This document shows, in pieces, positions 45,985 to 54,202 of a stretch of DNA of 64,000 nucleotides. The translations under genes were made by a program, and so were the position numbers. The DNA is from Acinetobacter sp. C26M (GTDB lineage Bacteria > Pseudomonadota > Gammaproteobacteria > Pseudomonadales > Moraxellaceae), in assembly GCF_023702675.1 (NCBI RefSeq), contig NZ_CP098478.1, forward strand, positions 310,001 to 374,000, in the 5' to 3' direction. Every line of letters begins with the position of its first letter. The stretch's first letter is position 1. The notes beneath the pieces are model-generated. The model was not told the origin of the DNA and did no database searches. It saw only the letters and a program-made list of their open reading frames with translations.

Positions 45985-47217
45985 TTAGAACAATACGCGA
46001 ACGCGGATCGTGCCTTCAACGTGGTTCAAGGTGTCCAGTGCTTCTTGAGATGCAGATGCGTCAACATCCATCACTAAGTAACCGATATCACCTTTAGTCA
46101 TTAACGACTGACCAGAGATGTTGATACCTTGTTCAGCGAACAATGTGTTGATCTTCGATAACACACCCGGAACGTTTTTGTGGATGTGAAGCAAACGGTG
46201 CTGACCATCAGAAAGTGGTAATGCGATTTCTGGGAAGTTCACCGCAGAAAGCGTCATACCTTTGTCTGAATAAGCAACGAATTTTTCAGCCACTTCTAAA
46301 CCGATGTTTGCTTGCGCTTCCATGGTCGAACCACCCACGTGTGGGGTTAAGATCACGTTGTCTAAACCACGGAGTGGAGATAGGAACTCTTCACCATTGG
46401 CTTTTGGTTCTTTCGGGAATACGTCAACCGCTGCACCAGCGATGTGACCTGATTTAATTGCATCTGCTAAATCTTCGATCACCACACATGTACCACGTGC
46501 TGCGTTCAAGAAGATTGAACCTTTTTTCATTTTCGCGAATTGTTCTTTCTTGAAGAAGTTACGCGTAGACGGAACATCTGGAACGTGTAGCGTTACCACA
46601 TCCGCAGTTTCCAAAAGTTCATCTAAAGAGCCAACTTGACGTGCATTACCTAATGGTAATTTAGTCACAGCATCAAAATAGATGACTTTCATACCTAAGC
46701 TTTCTGCCAATACAGAAAGTTGTGAACCGATCGAGCCGTAACCGACGATACCTAAAGTCTTACCACGAGTTTCAAATGAACCCACCGCAGCTTTATTCCA
46801 ACCGCCCGCATGTGTATCTTTCGATTTTTCAGGTACACGACGAAGCAACAAAATGGTTTCAGCAAGAACCAATTCTGCAACCGAACGAGTATTTGAATAC
46901 GGTGCGTTGAATACAGGGATACCACGAGACATTGCCGCTTTTAAGTCGACTTGGTTTGTACCAATACAGAAGCAACCGACTGCGATCAGTTTGTTCGCAG
47001 CTTCAAAGATTTCTTCAGTTAATTGTGTACGGGAACGAATACCAATGAAGTGAGCATCTTTAACTGCTTCTTTTAAAGCGTCGCCTTCAAGCGCAGTTTT
47101 GTGATAATCGATGTTGGTATAACCCGCTGCATTTAAAGTATCGATGGCATTTTGATGCACACCTTCTAACAGAAGGAAACGGATTTTGTCTTTAGGTAGT
47201 GATAGATGTTGGCTCAT
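45985..47217 (-). CDS. serA: D-3-phosphoglycerate dehydrogenase
   Basis: A 410-aa enzyme of the E. coli-type SerA class. The NAD-binding motif GIVGYGSIGSQLSVLAESLG, catalytic Arg/Glu/His region (NAARGTCVV, ILTPHVGGST) and C-terminal ACT domain (HKNVPGVLSKINTLFAEQGI) are visible. The ACT domain gives serine feedback inhibition. GGAG is 5 bases before the ATG. E. coli-type SerA can couple to 2-oxoglutarate reduction, forming D-2-hydroxyglutarate, which matches the divergent neighbour at 47565. Confidence 0.97.
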   Translation of the reverse strand: MSQHLSLPKDKIRFLLLEGVHQNAIDTLNAAGYTNIDYHKTALEGDALKEAVKDAHFIGIRSRTQLTEEIFEAANKLIAVGCFCIGTNQVDLKAAMSRGIPVFNAPYSNTRSVAELVLAETILLLRRVPEKSKDTHAGGWNKAAVGSFETRGKTLGIVGYGSIGSQLSVLAESLGMKVIYFDAVTKLPLGNARQVGSLDELLETADVVTLHVPDVPSTRNFFKKEQFAKMKKGSIFLNAARGTCVVIEDLADAIKSGHIAGAAVDVFPKEPKANGEEFLSPLRGLDNVILTPHVGGSTMEAQANIGLEVAEKFVAYSDKGMTLSAVNFPEIALPLSDGQHRLLHIHKNVPGVLSKINTLFAEQGINISGQSLMTKGDIGYLVMDVDASASQEALDTLNHVEGTIRVRVLF

Positions 47218-47564
47218 TACGGCTCCGCTACAAAGGCCAAAATTTAGTTGCAGTACTATAGCATAGAGCTTTGAGATATAAATATTCCGTTTAAAATTAG
47301 CGCAGCAGAATTATTGATAATTTTTCAGTTGAAGCTGAATTTTATTGGTTATACACATTTTGTTATTACAGTATCTTTATCCTAAGCTTTATCCCATGCC
47401 TGCTTCTATGTAAAATGCAGATATCTGATAGTCAAATCTGAAAACATCAGGTTTGCGCTGTTCTGCCGAGTTTCTATATGTTGAATACACCATTTTAAGA
47501 TATTGAAAAATATTGTGTTGTTATTCAAATGCTCTATCTTTACTTCTTGCTAGGCCTGTAAACG
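47218..47564. other. Divergent promoter region serA / FAD oxidase
   Basis: About 350 bases with no gene. It holds both promoters. A TTATACACA nonamer (47349-47357, DnaA-box-like) is the only named motif I saw. Two-way control by one regulator is possible but not shown. Confidence 0.4.
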
Positions 47565-48974
47565 ATGAATGCTTCAGTCGCTTTAACACCTGAGTTATTG
47601 ACCCAATTAACGGCAATTGTGGGTGAAAACCGAATTAAAACCGATGCCGACAGTTTGGAAAATTGGGGACGAGATCATACCAAACATTTTGATCCGAACC
47701 CATCAGTCATCGTTTTCCCTTCAAGCACTGAACAAGTTCAGGCCATTGTTAAACTTGCCAATCAATTTAATGTCGCGATTACCCCGTCGGGTGGTCGTAC
47801 TGGCCTTTCTGCAGGTGCAGTGGCAACCAATGGCGAGATCGTAATTAGCTTTGATAAGATGAACCAGATTCTTGAGTTCTTCCCAGCAGATCGTATGGTC
47901 CGTGTTCAAGCAGGCGTGGTGACTGAGCAATTACAGAATTATGCCGAAGAACAAGGCATGTATTATCCAGTCGATTTTGCTTCAGCAGGTTCAAGTCAGA
48001 TTGGCGGTAACATCGGCACCAATGCGGGCGGTATTAAAGTCATCAAGTATGGCATGACCCGTAACTGGGTACTCGGTTTGACCGTGGTGACAGGTAAAGG
48101 TGATGTGCTGCGTTTAAACAAAGGCATGATTAAGAATGCGACAGGTTATTCGCTGCAACACTTATTTATTGGTGGTGAAGGTACGCTTGGTTTAGTGACA
48201 GAAGCTGAAATCAAGCTTGAGCGTCAGCCACAAAACCTACAAGTCATGGTATTGGGTGCGCCTGACTTTGAAGCAGTGATGCCTGTATTACATGCTTTCC
48301 AAAACGCAATTGACCTGACTGCTTTTGAATTCTTTGGTGAATTGGCAATGCAGAAAGTATTGGATCGCGGTCATGTACAACGTCCATTTGAAACGCAATG
48401 TCCGTTCTATGTGTTATTGGAATTTGAAGCACCATATGAACCAATCATGGACAAGGCAATGCAGATTTTTGAGCATTGTATGGAACAAGGCTGGGTAATT
48501 GATGGCGTGATGAGCCAAAGTCTAGAACAGGCTCAAAGCTTATGGCGTTTGCGTGAAGATATCTCAGAGTCGATTGCGCCGTTTATTCCATACAAAAATG
48601 ACATCTCTGTATTAATTACCCATGTACCTGCATTTATTGCAGAAATTGATGCGATTGTTGCAGATAATTATCCAGACTTTGAAATCTGCTGGTTTGGTCA
48701 TATTGGTGATGGTAACTTGCACTTAAATATTTTAAAACCTGAGAATCTGACTAAAGATGAATTCTTTGCCAAGTGTCAGGTGGTGAATAAATACGTGTTT
48801 GATACTGTGAAAAAATATGATGGTTCGATCTCTGCCGAGCATGGTGTCGGTATGACCAAGAAGCCATATTTGGAATATTCACGTTCGCCTGAAGAAATTG
48901 AATATATGAAAGCATTGAAGTTGGCGTTTGACCCGAACGGGATTATGAACCCAGGAAAATTATTTGATCTTTAA
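47565..48974 (+). CDS. FAD-linked oxidase, D-2-hydroxyglutarate dehydrogenase-like
   Basis: A 469-aa flavoprotein of the PCMH/VAO type. ITPSGGRTGLSAGAV and SAGSSQIGGNIGTNAGGIKV form the FAD site, and the C-terminal CWFGHIGDGNLHLNI and SAEHGVGMTKK provide the His/His/Glu metal site typical of D-2-hydroxyglutarate and D-lactate dehydrogenases. Its divergent neighbour serA makes the D-2-hydroxyglutarate assignment the most attractive. In Pseudomonas stutzeri this enzyme regenerates 2-oxoglutarate formed by SerA. D-lactate or glycolate oxidase remain alternatives. Confidence 0.85.
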   Translation: MNASVALTPELLTQLTAIVGENRIKTDADSLENWGRDHTKHFDPNPSVIVFPSSTEQVQAIVKLANQFNVAITPSGGRTGLSAGAVATNGEIVISFDKMNQILEFFPADRMVRVQAGVVTEQLQNYAEEQGMYYPVDFASAGSSQIGGNIGTNAGGIKVIKYGMTRNWVLGLTVVTGKGDVLRLNKGMIKNATGYSLQHLFIGGEGTLGLVTEAEIKLERQPQNLQVMVLGAPDFEAVMPVLHAFQNAIDLTAFEFFGELAMQKVLDRGHVQRPFETQCPFYVLLEFEAPYEPIMDKAMQIFEHCMEQGWVIDGVMSQSLEQAQSLWRLREDISESIAPFIPYKNDISVLITHVPAFIAEIDAIVADNYPDFEICWFGHIGDGNLHLNILKPENLTKDEFFAKCQVVNKYVFDTVKKYDGSISAEHGVGMTKKPYLEYSRSPEEIEYMKALKLAFDPNGIMNPGKLFDL

Positions 48975-49002
48975 TGCTTGATGAAATAAAAGAAGTTTTG
49001 CT

Positions 49003-49032
49003 AAAAGCGTATCGAAAGATGCGCTTTTTTGT
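49003..49032 (+). terminator. Terminator after FAD oxidase
   Basis: AAAGCGTATC and GATGCGCTTT form a hairpin with GAAA loop, followed by T residues. Confidence 0.82.
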
Positions 49033-49048
49033 TATTAGGAAAGAATAA

Positions 49049-49366
49049 ATGATAGAAAAACAAATGATTTGTCAGGGTTATATTTGCTTACATCGTAAAG
49101 ACATTGCTGCTGACTACGTTGATTTTCATAACAAGAATAATGATTTATATATCAGTATGATCCTATTTATGAAAATAGAAGATTCAACTCATATGATACG
49201 CCTATATTTGAAAGATGAAGAAAAGAAAATTCTGAATGAGTTTTTGGTCTGTGAAATCCTATTTGGAAAAATCCTAGATGAAATTGTTTTGATGAAAAAT
49301 TATTCAGTATTGGATTTTCAAGGTAAAAGTGTAGGGACAGCGTATATAACAACAATTAAAGAATAA
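49049..49366 (+). CDS. Hypothetical protein (105 aa)
   Basis: A 105-aa soluble protein with AGGAAAG 5 bases before the ATG. I do not recognise its family. Mixed alpha/beta look; CxGYICLHRKD near the start and hydrophobic IYISMILFMKI-like core strands. It lies between a terminator and the convergent DUF3592 gene. Codon use is AT-rich but coding appears sound. Confidence 0.6.
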   Translation: MIEKQMICQGYICLHRKDIAADYVDFHNKNNDLYISMILFMKIEDSTHMIRLYLKDEEKKILNEFLVCEILFGKILDEIVLMKNYSVLDFQGKSVGTAYITTIKE

Positions 49367-49381
49367 ACGGCAATAAAAAAA

Positions 49382-50170
49382 TTATTTCTTGTACGCTTTC
49401 CAACCTGTCAAAATATGATAAATCAGCGGTAAAAGACAGAGCGAAAAGAAGCTGCAAATCGCAACGGCCCAGACAGGTATATTCTGTGGATTGCCCAAAA
49501 AGAAATAAGCAAAAACTGAATAAGACAGCATCCCAAACATCGCCATTGTGCCGAGTGGAAGGGTAATTCTAAAAATTAAAAAGTTAGCAAAGGCTTTGTA
49601 AGGATTCATATTCCGATTCAAAGCATAGGCAATAATCATGACCAAGATATAGCCCATAATAAACAGCATACATAGGGTAGCGGCAAACAGTAGTCCTGTG
49701 CGCCAACTCTTTTCTTGTGCAGAACGATCACCTGCTTCATAAACGACTTGAATATGATCTCCGACTACAGGCACGTCACCTGAACGGACTGAATTATCCA
49801 AGACCAATGTTCTGTTTTGATCATCCTTGAATTGAACCTGAGCCGTATGCATTAAGGTTTGAGTTTTATATTTACGCCCGTTGGAATCTGTACGTTCGGT
49901 ATCGACCCATTCTGAGGTATAACTCACGACAGTTGCATCATAGCTTGGCTTGGTCGCTAAACCATATACAGCTTGCGACACCCAATAAGTAAAAGGGAAA
50001 AATAAGGAGCTGATGCTAAACACCACCACAAATAAATAAGCAAATTCAAACTTACTGCTGTCACGATTCTTAGCTAAACGTTTTAGCCAAAACTTTGTCA
50101 GCACAAAAGACCAGACACACAAGATCGCAACCACCACCAAGAAAACCTGTCCCGCATAAGTCAGTTGCAT
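49382..50170 (-). CDS. DUF3592-like membrane protein
   Basis: A 262-aa protein with four hydrophobic segments: two at residues 6-24 and 42-62, then two around 160-180 and 200-225. Between them is a periplasmic beta-rich domain (TVVSYTSEWVDTERTDSNGR, VRSGDVPVVGDHIQVVYEAGD) resembling DUF3592. AGGAAC lies before the ATG. Function unknown. Confidence 0.7.
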   Translation of the reverse strand: MQLTYAGQVFLVVVAILCVWSFVLTKFWLKRLAKNRDSSKFEFAYLFVVVFSISSLFFPFTYWVSQAVYGLATKPSYDATVVSYTSEWVDTERTDSNGRKYKTQTLMHTAQVQFKDDQNRTLVLDNSVRSGDVPVVGDHIQVVYEAGDRSAQEKSWRTGLLFAATLCMLFIMGYILVMIIAYALNRNMNPYKAFANFLIFRITLPLGTMAMFGMLSYSVFAYFFLGNPQNIPVWAVAICSFFSLCLLPLIYHILTGWKAYKK

Positions 50171-50307
50171 GCATGTTCCTATTTGTTATATTGAATAGAG
50201 ATTGATTTTATCAAACGATAATTTTTTTAAAATCAAATTAATGACTACGGTAAAAAAATAGTATTGTCTCTCACAAGTATAAATTTTTAAATAATGAAGT
50301 CATCGAA

Positions 50308-51072
50308 ATGAATATCCATCACGAAATCGAAAAACTATTTCAACAACGCCAAGATATCCCATTATTTTATATCGAGAGTGGTAGCCGTTTATGGGGCATG
50401 GCCAGTCCTGATAGTGACTACGATGTACGCGGTTTTCATCTACCGAGTAAAGACCAGTATTATGATTATAAAAAGCATCGTGACTTGATCGAGATCATGG
50501 ATGGCGATTTTGACTTTGTCTCTTATGACCTGAATAAAATGTTTGGGCTACTGGCAAAAAGCAACCCTACTGTTTTGGAGTGGGTCAGAGCACATATTGT
50601 CTATTTTAATGCCTTTCCAGAATGGCAGATCTTCCGTGATGGATTGCTTGAGCGAATCGACTATAGTGCGTTGTATCACCACTATTTATCACTGGCAAAA
50701 GGTGGCATGAAAGTGATGCAAACCGCAGATAACTTTACTTATAAAAAAGTGTTTTATTCGATTCGTGGTTTGATGTCAGCCGAATTGGCGACCCGAGAGC
50801 AGATGCCTGAATTACTGATTACCGATCTGTTTGCACAAGTGGATGCAAATGATCCATTACGGCATTGGGCAGAAGATTATCTGGAGATTAAAAAGCAGCA
50901 GCAAGAAAAAGCACAGCTACCCCAAGCGGAACAGGCTGCGATTCTTCAACTGTTGCAAAGCAAGATTGAGCAACTGGCAGCAAAGTCGATGCCGAAGGCT
51001 GATCGTCGTGCCAGTTTGGAAGCTTATTTAACGGATTATAGCCGTCATTTAAAACAGCATTACTATCAGTAA
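50308..51072 (+). CDS. Nucleotidyltransferase-domain protein (RlaP/PF10127-like)
   Basis: A 254-aa protein of the DNA polymerase beta-type nucleotidyltransferase fold. The core motif is YIESGSRLWGMASPDSDYDV (Gly-Ser, then Asp-x-Asp for metal), then FDFVSYDLNKMFGLLAKSNP and an Arg-rich helical C-terminus. This matches the RlaP group (PF10127), named from RNA-ligase-associated repair loci. No RNA ligase is present here, so the target is unknown. It is transcribed alone. Confidence 0.8.
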   Translation: MNIHHEIEKLFQQRQDIPLFYIESGSRLWGMASPDSDYDVRGFHLPSKDQYYDYKKHRDLIEIMDGDFDFVSYDLNKMFGLLAKSNPTVLEWVRAHIVYFNAFPEWQIFRDGLLERIDYSALYHHYLSLAKGGMKVMQTADNFTYKKVFYSIRGLMSAELATREQMPELLITDLFAQVDANDPLRHWAEDYLEIKKQQQEKAQLPQAEQAAILQLLQSKIEQLAAKSMPKADRRASLEAYLTDYSRHLKQHYYQ

Positions 51073-51170
51073 AGCCAGGCTTTATTCATTAGCTGAGTTC
51101 GACTTCAATGTCCATCTATCTAATAGAAAATAAGATGATCGGAGTCTGGTCAAATACTCATCCAATTTCA

Positions 51171-51353
51171 GGATCAGCCACGAAGTCTTGCACTTCAGTT
51201 GAAATATATTTCAACTTTGTTCAGGCTAGCCCTACTTTTCTTTCGGGATGAGGAGCGAAGCTCCGCAAGGAACAGTTATCTTGCGCTCAGACAAAGCGTT
51301 GCTTTGTTGATCTTCGCTCAGGTTGTGGATGACGTTGCCGAGTATCATAAAAT
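51171..51353. repeat. Interspersed repeat, copy A
   Basis: About 183 bases that match 55551-55783 at both ends and in the left two-thirds. They include GTTGAAATATATTTCAAC (a perfect 18-base palindrome) and a hairpin GGAGCGAAGCTCC. The right end GATGAC..TGCCGAGTATCATA recurs in copy B. The internal part from CTTGCGCTCAGACAAAGC to CTTCGCTCAGG also occurs at 31625. It lies in the convergent gap after the nucleotidyltransferase gene, and no coding gene is credible here. Confidence 0.85.
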
Positions 51354-51385
51354 TTATGAGGGTTCGATTAATAGTGAACCTTTTT

Positions 51386-51700
51386 CTAAATCCCACTGTT
51401 TAGAATACGGATTTTTACATCGGCTACATGGTCTTTGGTTGCTTCAAAATGTTGCTGCATATGGGCAGTTTGCATATGGGCTTCTAAATGAGCAGTACTC
51501 TGCCATTTCTCTAACATGACAATCGTATTCTCATCAGTGGCCTGCATCTCAATCGCAGGAAGATGATCAATCAAAGGCTCATAGCCATGACAGCCAGCTT
51601 CTGCCAGTACTGTTGGAATGATTTTTTCAAATGCATCTAATACCGCTTGGCGATGTTCAGCACCTGCATGTGTATAAATTTCAGCAATAATGGTTAGCAT
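51386..51700 (-). CDS. Antibiotic-biosynthesis-monooxygenase-fold protein (YgiN-like)
   Basis: A 104-aa ABM-fold protein: MLTIIAEIYTHAGAEHRQAV, then EAGCHGYEPLIDHL and ENTIVMLEKWQSTAHLEAHM. In E. coli, ygiN (quinol monooxygenase) lies beside mdaB and they interconvert quinones and quinols. The same pairing occurs here: mdaB is 13 bases upstream on the same strand. A role in quinone redox protection is inferred from this. Confidence 0.85.
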   Translation of the reverse strand: MLTIIAEIYTHAGAEHRQAVLDAFEKIIPTVLAEAGCHGYEPLIDHLPAIEMQATDENTIVMLEKWQSTAHLEAHMQTAHMQQHFEATKDHVADVKIRILNSGI

Positions 51701-51713
51701 GTTATTTTCTCAC

Positions 51714-52304
51714 TTAATGGCTTGCTGCAAAAAGTTGGTCTAAATGTGCTTTGTACGCTTCGATATAACTTGGCACATTTGGCGCCTTGATGACATCATT
51801 CACGATAAAAGTCGGTAGTGAGTCCATACCCAAGAATTGATTGGCTTTATGGAAAGGTAAATAAACACCATCCACACCCACGCCGTGGAAGAACTGATCT
51901 GGATCGGTAAAGGCTTCCATCGGTGCGTTCCATGTCAAAGACAACATGTATTTTTTACCTTGGATTAAACCACCTGAACCATATTTTTTAGAGGCATCTG
52001 AACGACTACGGCCATCACTGGCATAAAGTGAACCATGCCCAATCGTGAAGATATCATCGATGTATTTTTTCATGGTCCACGGTGCACCCATCCACCAACC
52101 TGGCATTTGGTAAATCACCACATCTGCCCATAGGTATTTGGCAATTTCGGCTTGAATATCATAGTCACTGTCAGTACGGGTGACTTGAACGCTATGACCT
52201 AAAGCTTTTAAATGCGTTTCAGAAAAAGCGGTCAATGTGTCGTTCAATTCACCATTTGAATGTTCAAATTGTTTGGCGCCATTAATAATTAAAATATTGC
52301 TCAT
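51714..52304 (-). CDS. mdaB: NAD(P)H-dependent quinone oxidoreductase MdaB-like
   Basis: A 196-aa flavodoxin-fold protein: MSNILIINGAKQFEHSNGEL, then WADVVIYQMPGWWMGAPWTM and KYIDDIFTIGHGSLY, with GGLIQGKKYMLSLTWNAP. These are the MdaB signatures. It reduces quinones by two electrons. I start at ATG 52304; TTG 52316 would add four residues. Operon with the YgiN-like gene. Confidence 0.92.
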   Translation of the reverse strand: MSNILIINGAKQFEHSNGELNDTLTAFSETHLKALGHSVQVTRTDSDYDIQAEIAKYLWADVVIYQMPGWWMGAPWTMKKYIDDIFTIGHGSLYASDGRSRSDASKKYGSGGLIQGKKYMLSLTWNAPMEAFTDPDQFFHGVGVDGVYLPFHKANQFLGMDSLPTFIVNDVIKAPNVPSYIEAYKAHLDQLFAASH

Positions 52305-52416
52305 GCGATTACTCAAAAATAAATCTCTAAAAACTGGAAAGCATTTTAGAAAATCTATTCATGAGTAAAAATGCATAAATGAGCAAAATACTATTGATCA
52401 AAAATCAATAATTAAA

Positions 52417-53292
52417 TTATTCAGCTTTTGATTTTTTAGTCTTATACCACCGACGAGCGCCCCATAGAATCGCGATCGCCAAATACAGCGGCCATAGCAT
52501 GACTAACCAAATAATGGTTTCTCTAAAGCCGTATAAACCCACTTTAATCGCTTCCCAAATCCGACTGAATAGCGGATCACTGTCTAAAGTGGCAATACGA
52601 TTGATATTCAGATCATGCGTTTTACGTACTTGTGACTGCTGGAAGAATTCCAGTCGAATGGTGCTATAAGCCAAACGATCTTTAACTTCTAAATTGGTCA
52701 GTTGCTGCAGCTGATTGTTCACCGTATTTGATCCGCTGTTACTTTGATTGGCAGTATTCAGTTTTTCTTCGAGCAATTTTAATTCATAACGCTTGGCTTC
52801 ATAACTCTGGGTATTAAAGTTCAGCATGAGTGGCAATAAATTATTTAAGAAGCTAGTCACCTGTGCATTAGGAATACGAACCGTGAGTTGCACGGTGGGT
52901 GTGATCTTTTCATAAATATCGACACTGCCATCAATACGGTCACGCTCAGATCGGTCACTGACTTGATAATTAATCTGTTTTTCTTCGATATAACCATTGT
53001 ATTGCAATAACTGTTGTTCCAGTGCTGATGTGGTTTTTAACACGTCCTTCACTTCAAATTGTAGTTGTGCACTTTTGACCAATTGACGATTTTGTTCCAA
53101 AGCACTCTGTTGATTGCTGACCAGTTGTTCTGGATTTTGGACAGCATTTTCTTGAACCGCAGTGCTGTCCATTGCCGCACTTTCAGTCGCGACAGCTGCA
53201 TCACTGGCATGGCCTTCTTCTTTTTTCGAGCAACCTAAGGTGGTGCTCCCGAGGATTAAAATAATCGTTAATTTTTTTGCTAAATCTGACAT
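52417..53292 (-). CDS. DUF4349-domain lipoprotein
   Basis: A 291-aa lipoprotein: signal MSDLAKKLTIILILGSTTLGC with Cys21, then a DUF4349 body (about 65-230) with LEQQLLQYNGYIEEKQINYQ, TVQLTVRIPNAQVTSFLNNL and a coiled-coil region. A C-terminal transmembrane helix (about 258-278) is followed by a basic tail. ATG 53292 is chosen for the signal sequence; the longer frame from 53349 lacks a ribosome site. The physiological role is unknown. Confidence 0.8.
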   Translation of the reverse strand: MSDLAKKLTIILILGSTTLGCSKKEEGHASDAAVATESAAMDSTAVQENAVQNPEQLVSNQQSALEQNRQLVKSAQLQFEVKDVLKTTSALEQQLLQYNGYIEEKQINYQVSDRSERDRIDGSVDIYEKITPTVQLTVRIPNAQVTSFLNNLLPLMLNFNTQSYEAKRYELKLLEEKLNTANQSNSGSNTVNNQLQQLTNLEVKDRLAYSTIRLEFFQQSQVRKTHDLNINRIATLDSDPLFSRIWEAIKVGLYGFRETIIWLVMLWPLYLAIAILWGARRWYKTKKSKAE

Positions 53293-53472
53293 ATCGGCAT
53301 GTCCAAAGTGTGGTGATATTGCTGTTATAAACTGTGTTTTTTTAATCATTTGTTATGATCATCATCTTGGATGACGACAACAAATTTAATGCATGCCACA
53401 TACATTTTGTTGCGTGGCAATTTAGTTTTGCATAGTAGCATAAATGAGCTAAATGGATTGGATAGGTACAAA

Positions 53473-53844
53473 ATGCATAAAATTGCGATGATCTTGGGAT
53501 CTGCTTTATTTCTCACAGCATGTCATCAACCAACAGCACCATCGCAGCAACAAGCGGCTGTGCAAAAGAGTACGGTAATGCATGCGATCTTATCGGATCA
53601 GCCCAATCTATTTCATGAAGATAGCAATTTAAAAATAGACCAGCAATTTAACAGTGCCGAGAATCCAACAGATGCACAGGTAACCGTGGAACAATCACAA
53701 TTGGATGATTCTGTGATTGCTGTGCGGACAGAATATCAATTAAAACGCAATCAAGATGTTTGGAAAGTGGTGAATAAAAAGCAAAGCTATCAATGTGCCA
53801 GAGGGGAAAATACTGAGACTTTCCAATTTGATCTCTGTCCATAA
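53473..53844 (+). CDS. Small lipoprotein of unknown function
   Basis: A 123-aa protein with lipoprotein signal MHKIAMILGSALFLTAC (Cys17). The rest, with AAVQKSTVMHAILSDQPNLF and QVTVEQSQLDDSVIAVRTEY, is soluble and ends with two cysteines (YQCARGENTETFQFDLCP) that could form a disulfide. ATG 53473 gives the signal; an upstream in-frame extension to 53371 does not look coding. I do not recognise the family. Confidence 0.75.
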   Translation: MHKIAMILGSALFLTACHQPTAPSQQQAAVQKSTVMHAILSDQPNLFHEDSNLKIDQQFNSAENPTDAQVTVEQSQLDDSVIAVRTEYQLKRNQDVWKVVNKKQSYQCARGENTETFQFDLCP

Positions 53845-54202
53845 GTATAGGTTCAATTTAGAGCTGCGTACGAAATAACAGCAAAGATGTGGATAACTTT
53901 TGGGTTATACACATCTCAATATGGGCGTTATCGGCTGTTTAAATTGCGGTCATTTTGAAATAGTGCTACAGTTGCGCGTGGCAATTTAGCCAAACGGTAA
54001 AACATTTACCAATCTCACGTAAATAAATTGTTTTTCTTATATACACCTAGTGAATACGGTGTTTTCACATTTATCACATGCTTTCTCACAGCATGAAATC
54101 AAAATTTAATTTAAATCTAAGCCATAAAATCTTGTGGTGATGATCCCTTTTTCATTTTGAAAAATGGGACGAACACGAGTTGGTTATTTTTGTGAATAAA
54201 AC
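53845..54202. other. Intergenic region with inverted DnaA-box-like pair
   Basis: About 360 bases with no gene. At 53886-53915 GATGTGGATAAC and GTTATACACATC form an imperfect inverted repeat (one mismatch over 12), made of TGTGGATAA and TTATACACA, both matching the DnaA-box consensus. The rest shows nothing I can name; it presumably holds the promoter of the MFS gene. Confidence 0.5.

Noticed and set aside
51199..51519. 106-aa ORF after the nucleotidyltransferase gene
   Set aside because: It is a translation of interspersed repeat copy A and then overlaps the antisense of the well-supported YgiN-like gene.
53886..53915. Replication origin
   Set aside because: Only two boxes, with no dnaA/dnaN neighbours or AT-rich unwinding repeats; kept only as a motif observation.
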